From positions 1 to 64,000 of the forward strand of contig CAVZRR010000024.1 in NCBI GenBank assembly GCA_963777725.1: DNA of 64,000 bases, in the 5' to 3' direction. The notes beneath the pieces were generated by a model, which saw only the letters and a list, made by a program, of their open reading frames with translations, ran no database searches and was not told the origin of the DNA. Made by a program: the position numbers and the translations under genes. This document shows positions 35,559 to 44,393 of the stretch, in pieces. The stretch's first letter is position 1, and every line of letters starts with the position of its first letter. The DNA comes from RPQJ01 sp963777725. GTDB lineage: Bacteria; Pseudomonadota; Gammaproteobacteria; Steroidobacterales; Steroidobacteraceae.

Positions 35559-36140
35559 CTAGCGATCGAGCACCAGCATCGCGAGAAAGACCATCAATGC
35601 CGTGAAGATGCCGACTGCGGCCGGCCGCCAGTTCATCGCGGGCACCGGTCCGGGCGCCTGCGATCGCGATGGCGCAGCCCGCGATTCGATCGGGTGCACC
35701 GCCGGCTCGCCCTGCATCGCCGCGCGCAGCCCGCTCGCGAGCTTGAGACGGAACTCCCGTGCCGGCATGCGGTGCATGAAGATCCGGTGCGTGCCGCCGA
35801 TGCTCAGCTTGAGGCCGGGCGTCAGCGTGACCGGCGCGATCTCGACCGGCACGATGGGGCGGCCGCATTCGAGCGCGAAATGCACCTCGTCGAGGCAGTA
35901 GCGCGAGCTCGTGGACCTTGGGCTCAGGAAATAGAGGAACACTGCGCATCCGTCGACGGCGCGCGCGAGGTCTTCGCTCCAGCGGCTGCCGACCTCGATG
36001 GCCTCGTCGAACCAGACCTCGAAGTCCTGGCTGCGCAGCCAGGCGATCTGCTCCAGCACGATCTCGCGCTCGTCGTGCGCGTAGCAGACGAACACGTACG
36101 GCCCGGCGGGCGTCACGGTCGCTGCGGCGTGTTCCTTCAC
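35559..36140 (-). CDS. Stand-alone TIR-domain protein with C-terminal membrane anchor
   Basis: 193 residues from a GTG at 36140 preceded by GGAG; a longer reading from 36224 is possible but its extra residues look non-coding. The TIR_2 domain covers ~14-140: PYVFVCYAHDE, FEVWFDEAIEVGSRW, AVFLYFLSPRSTSSRYCLDE (with glutamate E85 at the NADase position) and RPIVPVEI. A linker leads to one membrane helix at ~172-191. The domain should face the cytoplasm. It is divergent from the TolB-TPR operon at 36238, with start codons less than 100 bases apart. Function is inferred only from the fold. Confidence 0.8.
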   Translation of the reverse strand: MKEHAAATVTPAGPYVFVCYAHDEREIVLEQIAWLRSQDFEVWFDEAIEVGSRWSEDLARAVDGCAVFLYFLSPRSTSSRYCLDEVHFALECGRPIVPVEIAPVTLTPGLKLSIGGTHRIFMHRMPAREFRLKLASGLRAAMQGEPAVHPIESRAAPSRSQAPGPVPAMNWRPAAVGIFTALMVFLAMLVLDR

Positions 36141-36176
36141 TTGTGCGGATCTCCGCTGGCGTTGGTGCACGGTACT

Positions 36177-36206
36177 TTGCCGCCCAGCGTTTGGCGAGCA
36201 TAGAAT
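36177..36206 (+). promoter_or_regulatory. Sigma-70-like promoter for the TolB-TPR/haem-enzyme operon
   Basis: TTGCCG (36177-36182) and TAGAAT (36201-36206) are 18 bases apart. Transcription would start near 36213, after the ATG at 36205, which supports the later ATG at 36238 as the true start of the next gene. Confidence 0.45.
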
Positions 36207-36237
36207 GCCCGTGGCCGAATTCAAGACCGGGACAACA

Positions 36238-37713
36238 ATGACACGACCGGGCGTGGGGCGCGCGATGGGAGCCTACCTGTTTGCGCTGCTGCTGTTGGTC
36301 GCGCTCGGCTGGCTGGTCCGCCCCGAGCTCGCCTTGCTGACGTCGGGGTGGCAGCAAGCGCTCGCGCTGGTCGGCCTCGTCACGTCGGGACTGCTCATGT
36401 GGTTGTGGCCGGAACACCCAGCGGCGGCAGCCCCTGCGCCGGCCGAGCCCACCGTGGTTGCGGCGCCACCGCTGTCCGATGCGGCCCAGGCTTCGATTGC
36501 GGTGCTGCCGCTCGAGAATCTCTCCGGCACCGCTGACGACGGCGTCGTGGCCCAGGGGTTCTCGGCCGAAATCGTCCGCGCCTTGTCCGGCGTGCCGGAC
36601 CTGCGGATCGTGCCGTTCCTGCAGTCGGCCAGCTACGCGGGGCGCAAGCTCACCGACGTCGCGCGGGATTTGAACGTCCGCTACGTGCTGGCGGGCAGCC
36701 TGCAGCGGTCCGCGAGCCGCGTCCGCGTGATCGCGACGCTGACCGATGCGGCGAGCGGCCAGCAGGCCTGGTCCGAATCCTACGAGCGCAATATCGACGA
36801 CCTGTTCCAGGTGCAGCGCGAGCTGGCGGAGGCGATCGCGATCGAGACCGGATCGCGCTACCTGAACATCGTCTCCGACGACCTGTGCCGGCAGCCGCCG
36901 CAAGGACTGTCGGCCTGGAGCCTGACGCACAAGGCACTGACGTTCTGGACGGTGTCCTACACGAAGGAAGCCTCGGCCGACGCGATCGGCTGGCTCGAGC
37001 AGGCGCTCGCGCTCGAGCCGGACAACGCGATGGCGCACGTGCTGCTCGGCTTCGTGCTGAACCAGCGCGTGGTCAACTCGTTTGCCGAGGATCCGATGGA
37101 CGAGAACCGCCGTGCGCTGGCCGAGGTCGAAGCTGCGCTGCGGCTCGCGCCGCGCGACTCCACGGTCATGGAGTACGCGTCGCTGGTCTGGCTCAACTGC
37201 GGCTCCCGCAACAAGGCGATGCAGACCGCGCGGCGGGTCGTGGCGCTGTCGCCCTTCAACATGGTCGCCTGGGGATACCTCGGCTGCGCGCTCACGTGGG
37301 GCGGCACCGACGAGGAACGGGCCGAGGGGCTCGCGATCCTGCAGCGGCTGCTCAAGGTGGCTCCGAACCACCCGTCGTTTCCGTTCTGGCATTACTTCCT
37401 GTCGTTCGGCTACACCGAGGGCGAGAACTACCGCGCCGCGCGCGAGCACGCGCAGACCGCGGTCGACGTGCACCCCGGGTTCTGCCTCGGCTGGGTCCTG
37501 CTGGCCAATGCGGCCGGCGCGCTCGGTGACGAGGAGGGCGCGCGCCTCGCGATTGCGAACGCGCAACAGGCCAATCCACGCTTCGAGGTCGCAGGCTTCC
37601 GCCGCTATTTGCTTGCCATTTCGCGCGAAGTCGGCGACAGCGTGCACAAGCAGACGCACGGTCTCGTCAAGGCGGGGCTGCTCTCTCCATTGTCCGAGGT
37701 CAACGCAGCATGA
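36238..37713 (+). CDS. Membrane TolB-like/TPR protein
   Basis: 491 residues from ATG 36238; an ATG at 36205 is in frame but overlaps the likely -10 element. Two membrane helices (~11-27 and 39-57) precede a TolB-like domain (SIAVLPLENLSGTADDGVVAQGFS at ~86) and TPR repeats (EPDNAMAHVLLGFVLNQR, SPFNMVAWGYLGCALTWGG). It matches the non-TIR part of the TIR-TPR fusion at 14927, and a TIR protein is encoded divergently next to it. Its stop overlaps the start of the dihaem gene (ATGA), so it is the first gene of a four-gene operon. Confidence 0.85.
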   Translation: MTRPGVGRAMGAYLFALLLLVALGWLVRPELALLTSGWQQALALVGLVTSGLLMWLWPEHPAAAAPAPAEPTVVAAPPLSDAAQASIAVLPLENLSGTADDGVVAQGFSAEIVRALSGVPDLRIVPFLQSASYAGRKLTDVARDLNVRYVLAGSLQRSASRVRVIATLTDAASGQQAWSESYERNIDDLFQVQRELAEAIAIETGSRYLNIVSDDLCRQPPQGLSAWSLTHKALTFWTVSYTKEASADAIGWLEQALALEPDNAMAHVLLGFVLNQRVVNSFAEDPMDENRRALAEVEAALRLAPRDSTVMEYASLVWLNCGSRNKAMQTARRVVALSPFNMVAWGYLGCALTWGGTDEERAEGLAILQRLLKVAPNHPSFPFWHYFLSFGYTEGENYRAAREHAQTAVDVHPGFCLGWVLLANAAGALGDEEGARLAIANAQQANPRFEVAGFRRYLLAISREVGDSVHKQTHGLVKAGLLSPLSEVNAA

Positions 37714-40256
37714 TCAGCGCCATCGCGCGGTTCGCCCGCCGTGCAGTGCGGGCACTCCTCGGTGCGGTCGCCCGTATCGTCGAGTGGCTGCTGCGGCCGG
37801 TCGCCTTCCTCATTCGTCACTGGTGGCGCTTCCTGCGCCGTCGTGGCTGGTTCGGGCGCGTCGCCACGGTCGTCGCGACGGGCGTGGTGGCGCTCGTCGC
37901 TGTGCTCGCCGTCACGGTGCCGTGGCCCGGCTACCTGTTCCAGCCCCCGTTCCGCGCCGTCGAGTACCCGCTGGTCAACGACCTGCAGTGGTTGCGGCCG
38001 GACCCGGCCAACGAAAAGGGCGGGACGATCCGGACCTGGCAAGGCTGGACCCGCGAGGACCGGCTGCGCTTCTACTATCACGCGCAGGGCTCGGCCCAGG
38101 TGATGCTGGCGCGAATGCGCTATGCGTGGTTCACGAACCTCGAGTTGCCGTTCGGTCGCGACCGGCTGGCCGCACCCGGGAACATGGCGCGCTACGGGTT
38201 TCTGACGGACATCCACCAGCAGGCCGATCCGGACTGGAATCCGGGCAATCTGCCGGTCGGCTTCGCGCGCTACTACGACGAGAAGGCCGGCGCCGAGTTG
38301 CTCGACTTCACGTGCAGCCTCTGCCACACCGGTGAGCTCCACTACCAGGGCACTGCGATCCGCATCGACGGCGGGCAGGCGATGCACGCGGTCACCGACA
38401 TGAAGCCGGGCCAGTTCCAGGCGGACCTGATGCTCTCGATGCTGGCGACGTACTGGAACCCGTGGAAGTTCGACCGCTTCGCGCACAACGTGATCGATCC
38501 GACGCTCACCGGCGGCACGCAGGCGGGATTCGATTTCGACGCGGCCAGGCGCGAACTCCGTAAAGAGTTCGGCCAGTCGATCCGCGAGCTGCTGGCGAAC
38601 GCGTGGACCGACCTCAAGCACGGCAATTACCCGGTGTTCGAAGGCTACGGCCGCACCGACGCGACGCAGCGCATCGCGAACACGGTGTTCGGCCGGCACA
38701 TCTCGCCGGACAACTACCGGCCGGCCACCGCGCCGGTCAGCTACCCGCACCTCTGGGACATCGCGAAGTTCAACTGGGTGCAGTGGGAGGGATACGCGTC
38801 CCAGCCGATGGCGCGCAACATCAATGAGTCGCTCGGCGTCGGCGCCCGCCTCGAGCTGTTCGACGAGTATGGCGCGCCACTGCCGCTGCACCTGCGCTAC
38901 GACACGTCGATTCATCCGGACCGTCTGCACGAGATCGAGCGCACGCTCGCGAAGCTGCAGGCGCCGCGCTGGCCCGAAACCCTGTTCGGTGCGATCAAAC
39001 TCGCCGAGGCCCGCGAAGGACGCGTGCTGTTCGACGTGCACTGCCGGCATTGCCACGGCCCCCACCTGACCGCGCACGACGAAGTGCCGGACGAGGAACA
39101 TCCCGTGGACGCGCACCGCGACGTCAACATCCGGCACAACGCCGACGGGTCGTGCCAGCTGCTGCGGGACGGCGTGGACATCGGCCAGGTGACTGCGGCG
39201 CAATGCCTCAACCTGCACAATCCGCAGCGCATCGCCGACATCGACGGCCAGCCGATCTTCGAGCTCGACGGGCAGGGCCGGGTAATCGGCGTGCTGGGCG
39301 ACCGAGCGGTCGAGGAGTGGCGGGTGGCGCTGATCCCGATCACCGACGTCGGCACCGATCGCAACGCGGCGCTCAACTTCGCGAATCACCGTTACGACGC
39401 CAGCCGACTCGGCTGGACGCCCGCCGAGCTGCGCAAGCTCTGCATCGCCGACGAGGTCGCCAGCACGATCGATCCGCGGAGCCTCAGCGCGGTCGTGGGA
39501 CTCAACATCATGAGCACAGCGATCACCAATCGCTACTTCGAGAAGAACCCGCCGCAGACCAACCAGGAGCTGCTCAAGTACATGGGCTACGGGATCTTCG
39601 ACTACCCGCGCACCGACCCGGCCCAGTTGAAGAACTACAAGTCGCGGCCGCTGCACGGCATCTGGGCGACGCCGCCGTTCCTGCACAACGGCAGCGTGCG
39701 CACGGTCTACCAGATGATCTCGCCGCGCAACGAGCGCGAGACGCAGTTCTGGTCGGGCACGCGCGAGTACGACCCGGAGAACCTTGGCTTCCGCAGCCTC
39801 GAGGTGCCGGGCGCCGTACTGTTCAAGACGAACGTCGTCGGTAACGACAACGCCGGCCACGAATTCCGCGACGGTTGCCAGAAGAACGGGGTCATCGGTC
39901 CGTACCTGGAGCCGGAGCAACGCCTGCAGATCGTCGAGTACTTGAAGGCCATGGATTACGTCGCCGACGGCGGCTTCGAGCCGAAGCTGTGCGACGCGGA
40001 GAACGATCCGGCCGCATGTCGCGCGGACCTCGCCCGGCGCGTGACGGACCGTCAGGCCGAGACTCCGCGCTGGGGTTCCGCGAGGTTCAGGAATGGCAAG
40101 TGGGAGGGCCACTGCAGCGACGATACTGCGGTCTACGGCGACCGGTTGCCCTCGCCACCTCCACCGGACGACGAGTGGGACACCTGGCGGCTCGCCGACG
40201 GCTGCAGCCTTTTCGAAATGTATCGCCATCCGGAGGGACCGTTCCGTGGCCGTTAA
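37710..40256 (+). CDS. RoxA/diol-synthase-type dihaem cytochrome c protein
   Basis: 848 residues. A basic N-terminus and one membrane helix (~50-70) anchor it with the bulk in the periplasm. Two covalent haem motifs are present: CSLCH (202-206) and CRHCH (445-449). The motif WATPPFLHNGSVRTVYQM near 652 is the hallmark of the dihaem cytochrome c peroxidase superfamily branch that holds rubber oxygenase RoxA and the Pseudomonas fatty-acid 10S-dioxygenase/diol synthase. So oxygenation of a hydrophobic substrate is more likely than peroxide reduction (inference). It is longer than RoxA (about 680). It overlaps its neighbours by 4 and 11 bases. Confidence 0.8.
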   Translation: MISAIARFARRAVRALLGAVARIVEWLLRPVAFLIRHWWRFLRRRGWFGRVATVVATGVVALVAVLAVTVPWPGYLFQPPFRAVEYPLVNDLQWLRPDPANEKGGTIRTWQGWTREDRLRFYYHAQGSAQVMLARMRYAWFTNLELPFGRDRLAAPGNMARYGFLTDIHQQADPDWNPGNLPVGFARYYDEKAGAELLDFTCSLCHTGELHYQGTAIRIDGGQAMHAVTDMKPGQFQADLMLSMLATYWNPWKFDRFAHNVIDPTLTGGTQAGFDFDAARRELRKEFGQSIRELLANAWTDLKHGNYPVFEGYGRTDATQRIANTVFGRHISPDNYRPATAPVSYPHLWDIAKFNWVQWEGYASQPMARNINESLGVGARLELFDEYGAPLPLHLRYDTSIHPDRLHEIERTLAKLQAPRWPETLFGAIKLAEAREGRVLFDVHCRHCHGPHLTAHDEVPDEEHPVDAHRDVNIRHNADGSCQLLRDGVDIGQVTAAQCLNLHNPQRIADIDGQPIFELDGQGRVIGVLGDRAVEEWRVALIPITDVGTDRNAALNFANHRYDASRLGWTPAELRKLCIADEVASTIDPRSLSAVVGLNIMSTAITNRYFEKNPPQTNQELLKYMGYGIFDYPRTDPAQLKNYKSRPLHGIWATPPFLHNGSVRTVYQMISPRNERETQFWSGTREYDPENLGFRSLEVPGAVLFKTNVVGNDNAGHEFRDGCQKNGVIGPYLEPEQRLQIVEYLKAMDYVADGGFEPKLCDAENDPAACRADLARRVTDRQAETPRWGSARFRNGKWEGHCSDDTAVYGDRLPSPPPPDDEWDTWRLADGCSLFEMYRHPEGPFRGR

Positions 40257-41412
40257 CCGCTGGGTCGCCGCGGGGCTGCTGGTGCCGCTGCTGCTGGCGG
40301 CTGGTTGCAGTCACGAAGATCGGGATGTCGGCGAGCGCGTCGATCCCGACGAGATCTACTACGTGCCGAGCATCATCGCCTCGGCGCGCAGGCTGGTGGA
40401 CGGTGTGCAGCGGCAGTCGGGCCCGCTGTTCCGTCGGGATGCGCACGCCAAGGCGCACGGCTGCCTGACCGCGACGTTCCGGGTGCGCGACGACCTGCCT
40501 CAGGAACTGCGTTCGGCGGTCTTCGTCCCGGGCCACGAGTACCAGGCCTGGATCCGCTTCTCGAACGGCAACGCGGCGCTGCAGCCGGACGGCACCAAGG
40601 ACGCGCGCGGCATGGCCATCAAGCTGATGGGCGTGCCGGGCCCGAAGCTGCTCGATTCCCCGTACGAGAAAGACGCGCTGACCCAGGACTTCCTGATGAT
40701 CAACTTTCCGGTGTTCTTCAACCGGAACCCGCAGGAGTACGAGAACTTCATCCGCTACCAGGCCGACGGCAGCAAGTTCGGCTATTTTTTCCAGGGCCGC
40801 AATCCGCTCGACTGGAAATGGCGCGAGGTCGTGCTCGGCGGCCAGCTGCTCGGGCGCATCGCGAACCCGCTGTATGCCCAGTACTTCAGCATGACGGCCT
40901 ACGCCATGGGCGTGGAGCCGGGGCCGTGGAGGCAGCCGCCGCCTTACCGGCGCGCGATGAAGTACAGCGCCAGGAGCTGCACGCCGCCGGCGACACGGGC
41001 CCCGGACTTCCGGGGCGACGATTACCTGCGCCGCGGCCTTGCGGAGCACCTCGCGAGCGCTGACGGCTGCTTCGATTTCCTGGTCCAGTTGCAGGATCCG
41101 GCGCGCAACATGCCGATCGAAGACCCGACCGTGAAGTGGCGGGAGTCGCAGTCGGCCTACCAGCCCGTGGCACGGATCACGATCCCGGCACAACAGTTCG
41201 ACACGCCCGAGCGCAATGCCTTCTGCGAGAACCTCGCGTTCACGCCGTGGCACGGCCACGTGGATCACCGGCCGCTCGGCGGGCTGAACCGCATCCGCAA
41301 GGCGGTCTACGAGGAGATCGCCGTCTACCGCCACGCTCGCAACCGTGTGCCGTACCGCGAGCCCACCGGCTGGTGCCTGCGACTGGACGGCCTGCCGTGC
41401 GACGAATCCTGA
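40246..41412 (+). CDS. Catalase-family haem lipoprotein (y4iL-like)
   Basis: 388 residues, GTG start with GGAGGG upstream, overlapping the dihaem gene by 11 bases. The signal ends in LLLAAGCS, a lipobox, so it is a lipoprotein. The catalase-fold active site is visible: RRDAHAKAHGCLTATFRV with the distal histidine, IRFSNGNAALQPDGTKDARGMAIKL, and DFLMINFPVFF. It belongs to the short, atypical catalases often found beside lipoxygenases or dihaem oxygenases, some of which act on fatty-acid hydroperoxides. Pairing with the upstream dihaem protein makes an organic hydroperoxide substrate plausible (inference). Confidence 0.8.
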   Translation: MAVNRWVAAGLLVPLLLAAGCSHEDRDVGERVDPDEIYYVPSIIASARRLVDGVQRQSGPLFRRDAHAKAHGCLTATFRVRDDLPQELRSAVFVPGHEYQAWIRFSNGNAALQPDGTKDARGMAIKLMGVPGPKLLDSPYEKDALTQDFLMINFPVFFNRNPQEYENFIRYQADGSKFGYFFQGRNPLDWKWREVVLGGQLLGRIANPLYAQYFSMTAYAMGVEPGPWRQPPPYRRAMKYSARSCTPPATRAPDFRGDDYLRRGLAEHLASADGCFDFLVQLQDPARNMPIEDPTVKWRESQSAYQPVARITIPAQQFDTPERNAFCENLAFTPWHGHVDHRPLGGLNRIRKAVYEEIAVYRHARNRVPYREPTGWCLRLDGLPCDES

Positions 41413-42539
41413 AGTGGCTGGGGCTGGTCGTGCTGGCCGTGGCGGCGTACCTGCTGCTCTGGCCGACGCCGCTCGATCCGTATGCGTGGACGCCGCCGCC
41501 GAATCCCGGCACGGGCCCGGATTCGCCGTTCCGGCCGACGCAGGACATCGAGGTGCGCGCGGCGTTCGCGAGCCATCTGATCGGCACGTTCGACGACAAA
41601 GCCGGCCGACCCGTCAATTTCGGTCCGGAGGACGTGGCCGTCAGTCCGCGCGACGGTCGAATCTACACGGGCCTCGGTGACGGGCGGATCCTGCGCATCG
41701 ACCCGCACGGCGGGCCGGTCGAGGTCTTCGCGGATACCGGTGGCCGGCCGCTCGGCGTCACGTTCGATACCAGCGGCGAGCATCTCTACGTCAGCGACGG
41801 GTTGCTCGGGCTGTTGTCCGTGGACCTCGACGGCCGCGTCACGGTGCTGGTCGATGAGGCGCACGGCGAACCCGTGACCTTCGCCGACAACCTCGACGTG
41901 GCCCGCGACGGCACGATCTGGTTCTCCGCCCCGACGCGGGACCACTCGCTGGCCGAGGTCGAGCTCGACGTCTGGGACAGTCGGCCGAGCGGCCGGCTGT
42001 TGCGCTACTCGCCGGACACCGGCGAGGCCGAGGTCGTGCTCGACGACCTGTTCTATGCCAACGGCGTCGCGCTCGCTGCGGACGAGAGCTTCGTGCTGGT
42101 GGCCGAGTTCCTCGCGTTCCGGATCGTGCGCCGCTGGTTGACCGGGCCGCGCGCCGGCACGCACGAGATCTTCGTGGACGGCCTGCCCGGTTATCCGGAC
42201 AACATCACACGCACCCCGGACGGACACTTCCTGGTCGGACTGTCACTGCAGCGGATCCCGGGTCTCGACGCGCAGCGCGCGCGGCCGTGGGCGGTCAAGG
42301 TGCTGTACCGCCTGCCCGCGTTCCTCAAGCCCAAGGCGCAGTACCCAGGATACCTGATGGAGTTCGACGCGCAGGGCAGGCTGCGGCGTTTCGCCGCCGA
42401 CGAGACCCGGGACGTGGTGGCGCAGGTCACGTCCGGCACGGTCCTGCCGGCCCAGGCGCCGGGTGCGGCGGCGGAAATCGTCGTGGGCAGCCTGCTGGTC
42501 GAGTCCGTGCGGCAGTTGCGCCTGCAACCGGCGGACTAG
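41397..42539 (+). CDS. SMP-30/strictosidine-synthase-like beta-propeller hydrolase
   Basis: 380 residues from a GTG at 41397, overlapping the catalase-like gene by 16 bases. An N-terminal anchor (VRRILKWLGLVVLAVAAYLL) precedes a six-bladed propeller of the strictosidine synthase/gluconolactonase group: GPEDVAVSPRDGRIYTGLGDG, TGGRPLGVTFDTSGEHLYVS, LDVARDGTIWFSAPT, LFYANGVALAADESFVLVAE, GYPDNITRTPDGHFLVGL. Relatives are calcium-dependent lactonases and esterases. It is the last gene of the operon. Its TAG stop overlaps the stop of the convergent SLOG-SLATT gene through a shared CTAG. Confidence 0.82.
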   Translation: MRRILKWLGLVVLAVAAYLLLWPTPLDPYAWTPPPNPGTGPDSPFRPTQDIEVRAAFASHLIGTFDDKAGRPVNFGPEDVAVSPRDGRIYTGLGDGRILRIDPHGGPVEVFADTGGRPLGVTFDTSGEHLYVSDGLLGLLSVDLDGRVTVLVDEAHGEPVTFADNLDVARDGTIWFSAPTRDHSLAEVELDVWDSRPSGRLLRYSPDTGEAEVVLDDLFYANGVALAADESFVLVAEFLAFRIVRRWLTGPRAGTHEIFVDGLPGYPDNITRTPDGHFLVGLSLQRIPGLDAQRARPWAVKVLYRLPAFLKPKAQYPGYLMEFDAQGRLRRFAADETRDVVAQVTSGTVLPAQAPGAAAEIVVGSLLVESVRQLRLQPAD

Positions 42540-44320
42540 CGGCCCAGCCGCCAGATCCGCGTCTGGTCGAGCGGGCGCTCGCGGTGCATGATGATCCACT
42601 CCGCGTGCTCGTCGAGCGCCGCGTCGCCGAGCAGCAGCAGGATGCGGCGGCGATCCGCATCGTCCTGCGCCAGCTCGAGCCGTCGTCGCGCACTGCGGAA
42701 GACGCGGTACATGAACTCGTACTGCTTCATCAGCTCGCTCTCCGCCGTGCGGTGCGCGTACGCCTGGCGCACGCCGGCCAGCAGCAGCATGATGCCGAGC
42801 GTCAGGATCAGCGCGTTGCGCAGCGCATCGGGCATCACGCTGCCGAACAGCAGCAGCAACGCGATCGAGATCGCGCCCACGCCCATGCTCGTGATCTCGA
42901 GCTTGCTCGTGAGCTTGTGCCGACCCAGCCGCTCGACCGACTTGCGGCGGTAGTAGCCGAGCTGGCCGCTGCCGTCGTCGCCGATCCACTCGCGGCGCGC
43001 AAAAGCGATGCCCTCCGGGTCGTCGCTCGGCGCGATGTCGCAGCGCAACCCGGTCACCCGCATCACGTTGCGGATCCAGCCCAGCTCGACGTCCTGCTTC
43101 TGCAGGAAATTGTCGTGCGCGAACTTCGTCACGTTGCCGCTCGTCACGCCGGCGGCGGCCCAGAAGAACTGCACGCGCAGGCCTTCGGCCAGCGCGCGGT
43201 AGTCGAGGTACTTGCGGTGCCATGCACCCCGGCTGGCCGCGACCAGCACCGCGAGCGCGAGCAGCACGAAGCCGAGCAGGCCGTAGAGGAAGTAATCCAG
43301 CGTCTCGAGGTCGGAATAGAGGATGAACATCGAGCCCATGAAGAACGCCAGCACGTGCGAGACGCGCAGAGCGAGCAGCGTGCGCTTCTGGTAGTGGATC
43401 GCGAGCCAGTCGGCGATGCAGAAGCCGGCGTTGATGCGCCGCAGTTCCGGGTTCAGCCGGGCCGCGTCCACGTCGGAGCACAGCGGGTACTTCTGCTCCT
43501 CGATGCTGGCGGCGTGGCGGCGTGCGTCCCGATTGAAGTCGCTGGTGCGCTCGAAGATCAACCGGTGCCGCAAGGGCAGGTCCGCGGTGCGGGGCGCGTA
43601 CTCGTCCGTCGTGAGCCAGGCCGTCTCGAGCGGCGCGAGCCCGTCCTGCGGCGCGCCACCGGGGCGGTCGCGGGAACAGACGATGTGATAGACGAGGTCG
43701 CTTTCGTCGTCGGCCAGCATCCGCTGGTTGGCCGCCGCCCGGGACGTGTACCCCGGCATCATGTCGTTCTGGTGGAAGTTCACGACTGCGGCCGTGCCGC
43801 CCAACTCGCCCGCCTGCTTACCGTCCCAGAGCGCAAGCAGCACGTGGCAGTGGGCGGAGAGGAAGACGCCGAGCTGCGCGTACTGCCGGTCGCGGTTGTA
43901 ACCGGGCTCGCGGGAGAGACCGGCCGTGTTGCCCGGCGTGAACGGCAGCTCGATGAACTCGCTCGATCGCGCGCACAGCGCGAGGAAGCGTTCGCGTTCC
44001 GGACCCGCGGCAAAGTCCTCCGCGTAGAGGTGGCGCGGCATCGGCAGCGCGGCGATCACCTTCAATCCGAGCGCCAGCGCCTCCTCGGCCACCAGCGAAT
44101 CGGCGCCCGCCGCCAGCCCGGACATCACGACGACCGGCAGGTCCGGATAGCGACGCTCGAGGTCCGCCATGAACGCGCGCACGCGTTCACGGATCGCCGG
44201 CAGCTCGCTCGCGATCAGGTCGCGATGCCCGGTGACGGCCACGACGAGCGGGACCGGCGTAACGGGCACGCCCGAGGCCGATGCGCCCTGCGGCCCGGAC
44301 TGCCCTGCGCCTGCTTGCAT
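42536..44320 (-). CDS. SLOG domain fused to SLATT-type transmembrane region
   Basis: 594 residues. The N-terminal ~230 residues form a Rossmann-like SLOG/LOG-type domain: LVVAVTGHRDL (GHRD at 31-34), VVVMSGLAAGADSLVAEEAL (67-74 SGLAAGAD), ALPMPRHLYAEDF, CHVLLALWDGKQAGELGG. The C-terminal half has two pairs of membrane helices (~308-370 and ~505-540) around a soluble helical part with YLDYRALAEGLRVQFFWAAAG, matching SMODS/SLOG-associating 2TM (SLATT) effectors. In published comparative genomics, such proteins are predicted nucleotide-ligand sensors coupled to a membrane effector, often in conflict systems. No CD-NTase or nuclease partner is adjacent. It converges on the haem-enzyme operon. Confidence 0.75.
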   Translation of the reverse strand: MQAGAGQSGPQGASASGVPVTPVPLVVAVTGHRDLIASELPAIRERVRAFMADLERRYPDLPVVVMSGLAAGADSLVAEEALALGLKVIAALPMPRHLYAEDFAAGPERERFLALCARSSEFIELPFTPGNTAGLSREPGYNRDRQYAQLGVFLSAHCHVLLALWDGKQAGELGGTAAVVNFHQNDMMPGYTSRAAANQRMLADDESDLVYHIVCSRDRPGGAPQDGLAPLETAWLTTDEYAPRTADLPLRHRLIFERTSDFNRDARRHAASIEEQKYPLCSDVDAARLNPELRRINAGFCIADWLAIHYQKRTLLALRVSHVLAFFMGSMFILYSDLETLDYFLYGLLGFVLLALAVLVAASRGAWHRKYLDYRALAEGLRVQFFWAAAGVTSGNVTKFAHDNFLQKQDVELGWIRNVMRVTGLRCDIAPSDDPEGIAFARREWIGDDGSGQLGYYRRKSVERLGRHKLTSKLEITSMGVGAISIALLLLFGSVMPDALRNALILTLGIMLLLAGVRQAYAHRTAESELMKQYEFMYRVFRSARRRLELAQDDADRRRILLLLGDAALDEHAEWIIMHRERPLDQTRIWRLGR

Positions 44321-44393
44321 GGGGCCGGATTAGACCACGGCGCCGCGCCCGAGTCTCGGGTAACCTCTGGTGACGACGTGAGAGGTGCGGCGC

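Noticed and set aside
37605..40229. Long minus-strand open frame (874 codons) opposite the dihaem gene
   Set aside because: Low-complexity antisense composition; the plus strand has CxxCH motifs and a conserved dihaem-family signature.
14927..44320. A complete phage-defence island built on the TIR and SLOG-SLATT genes
   Set aside because: There is no integrase, restriction system, CD-NTase or other defence gene, and housekeeping genes such as phaA and phaB lie between. Only separate candidate parts are supported.
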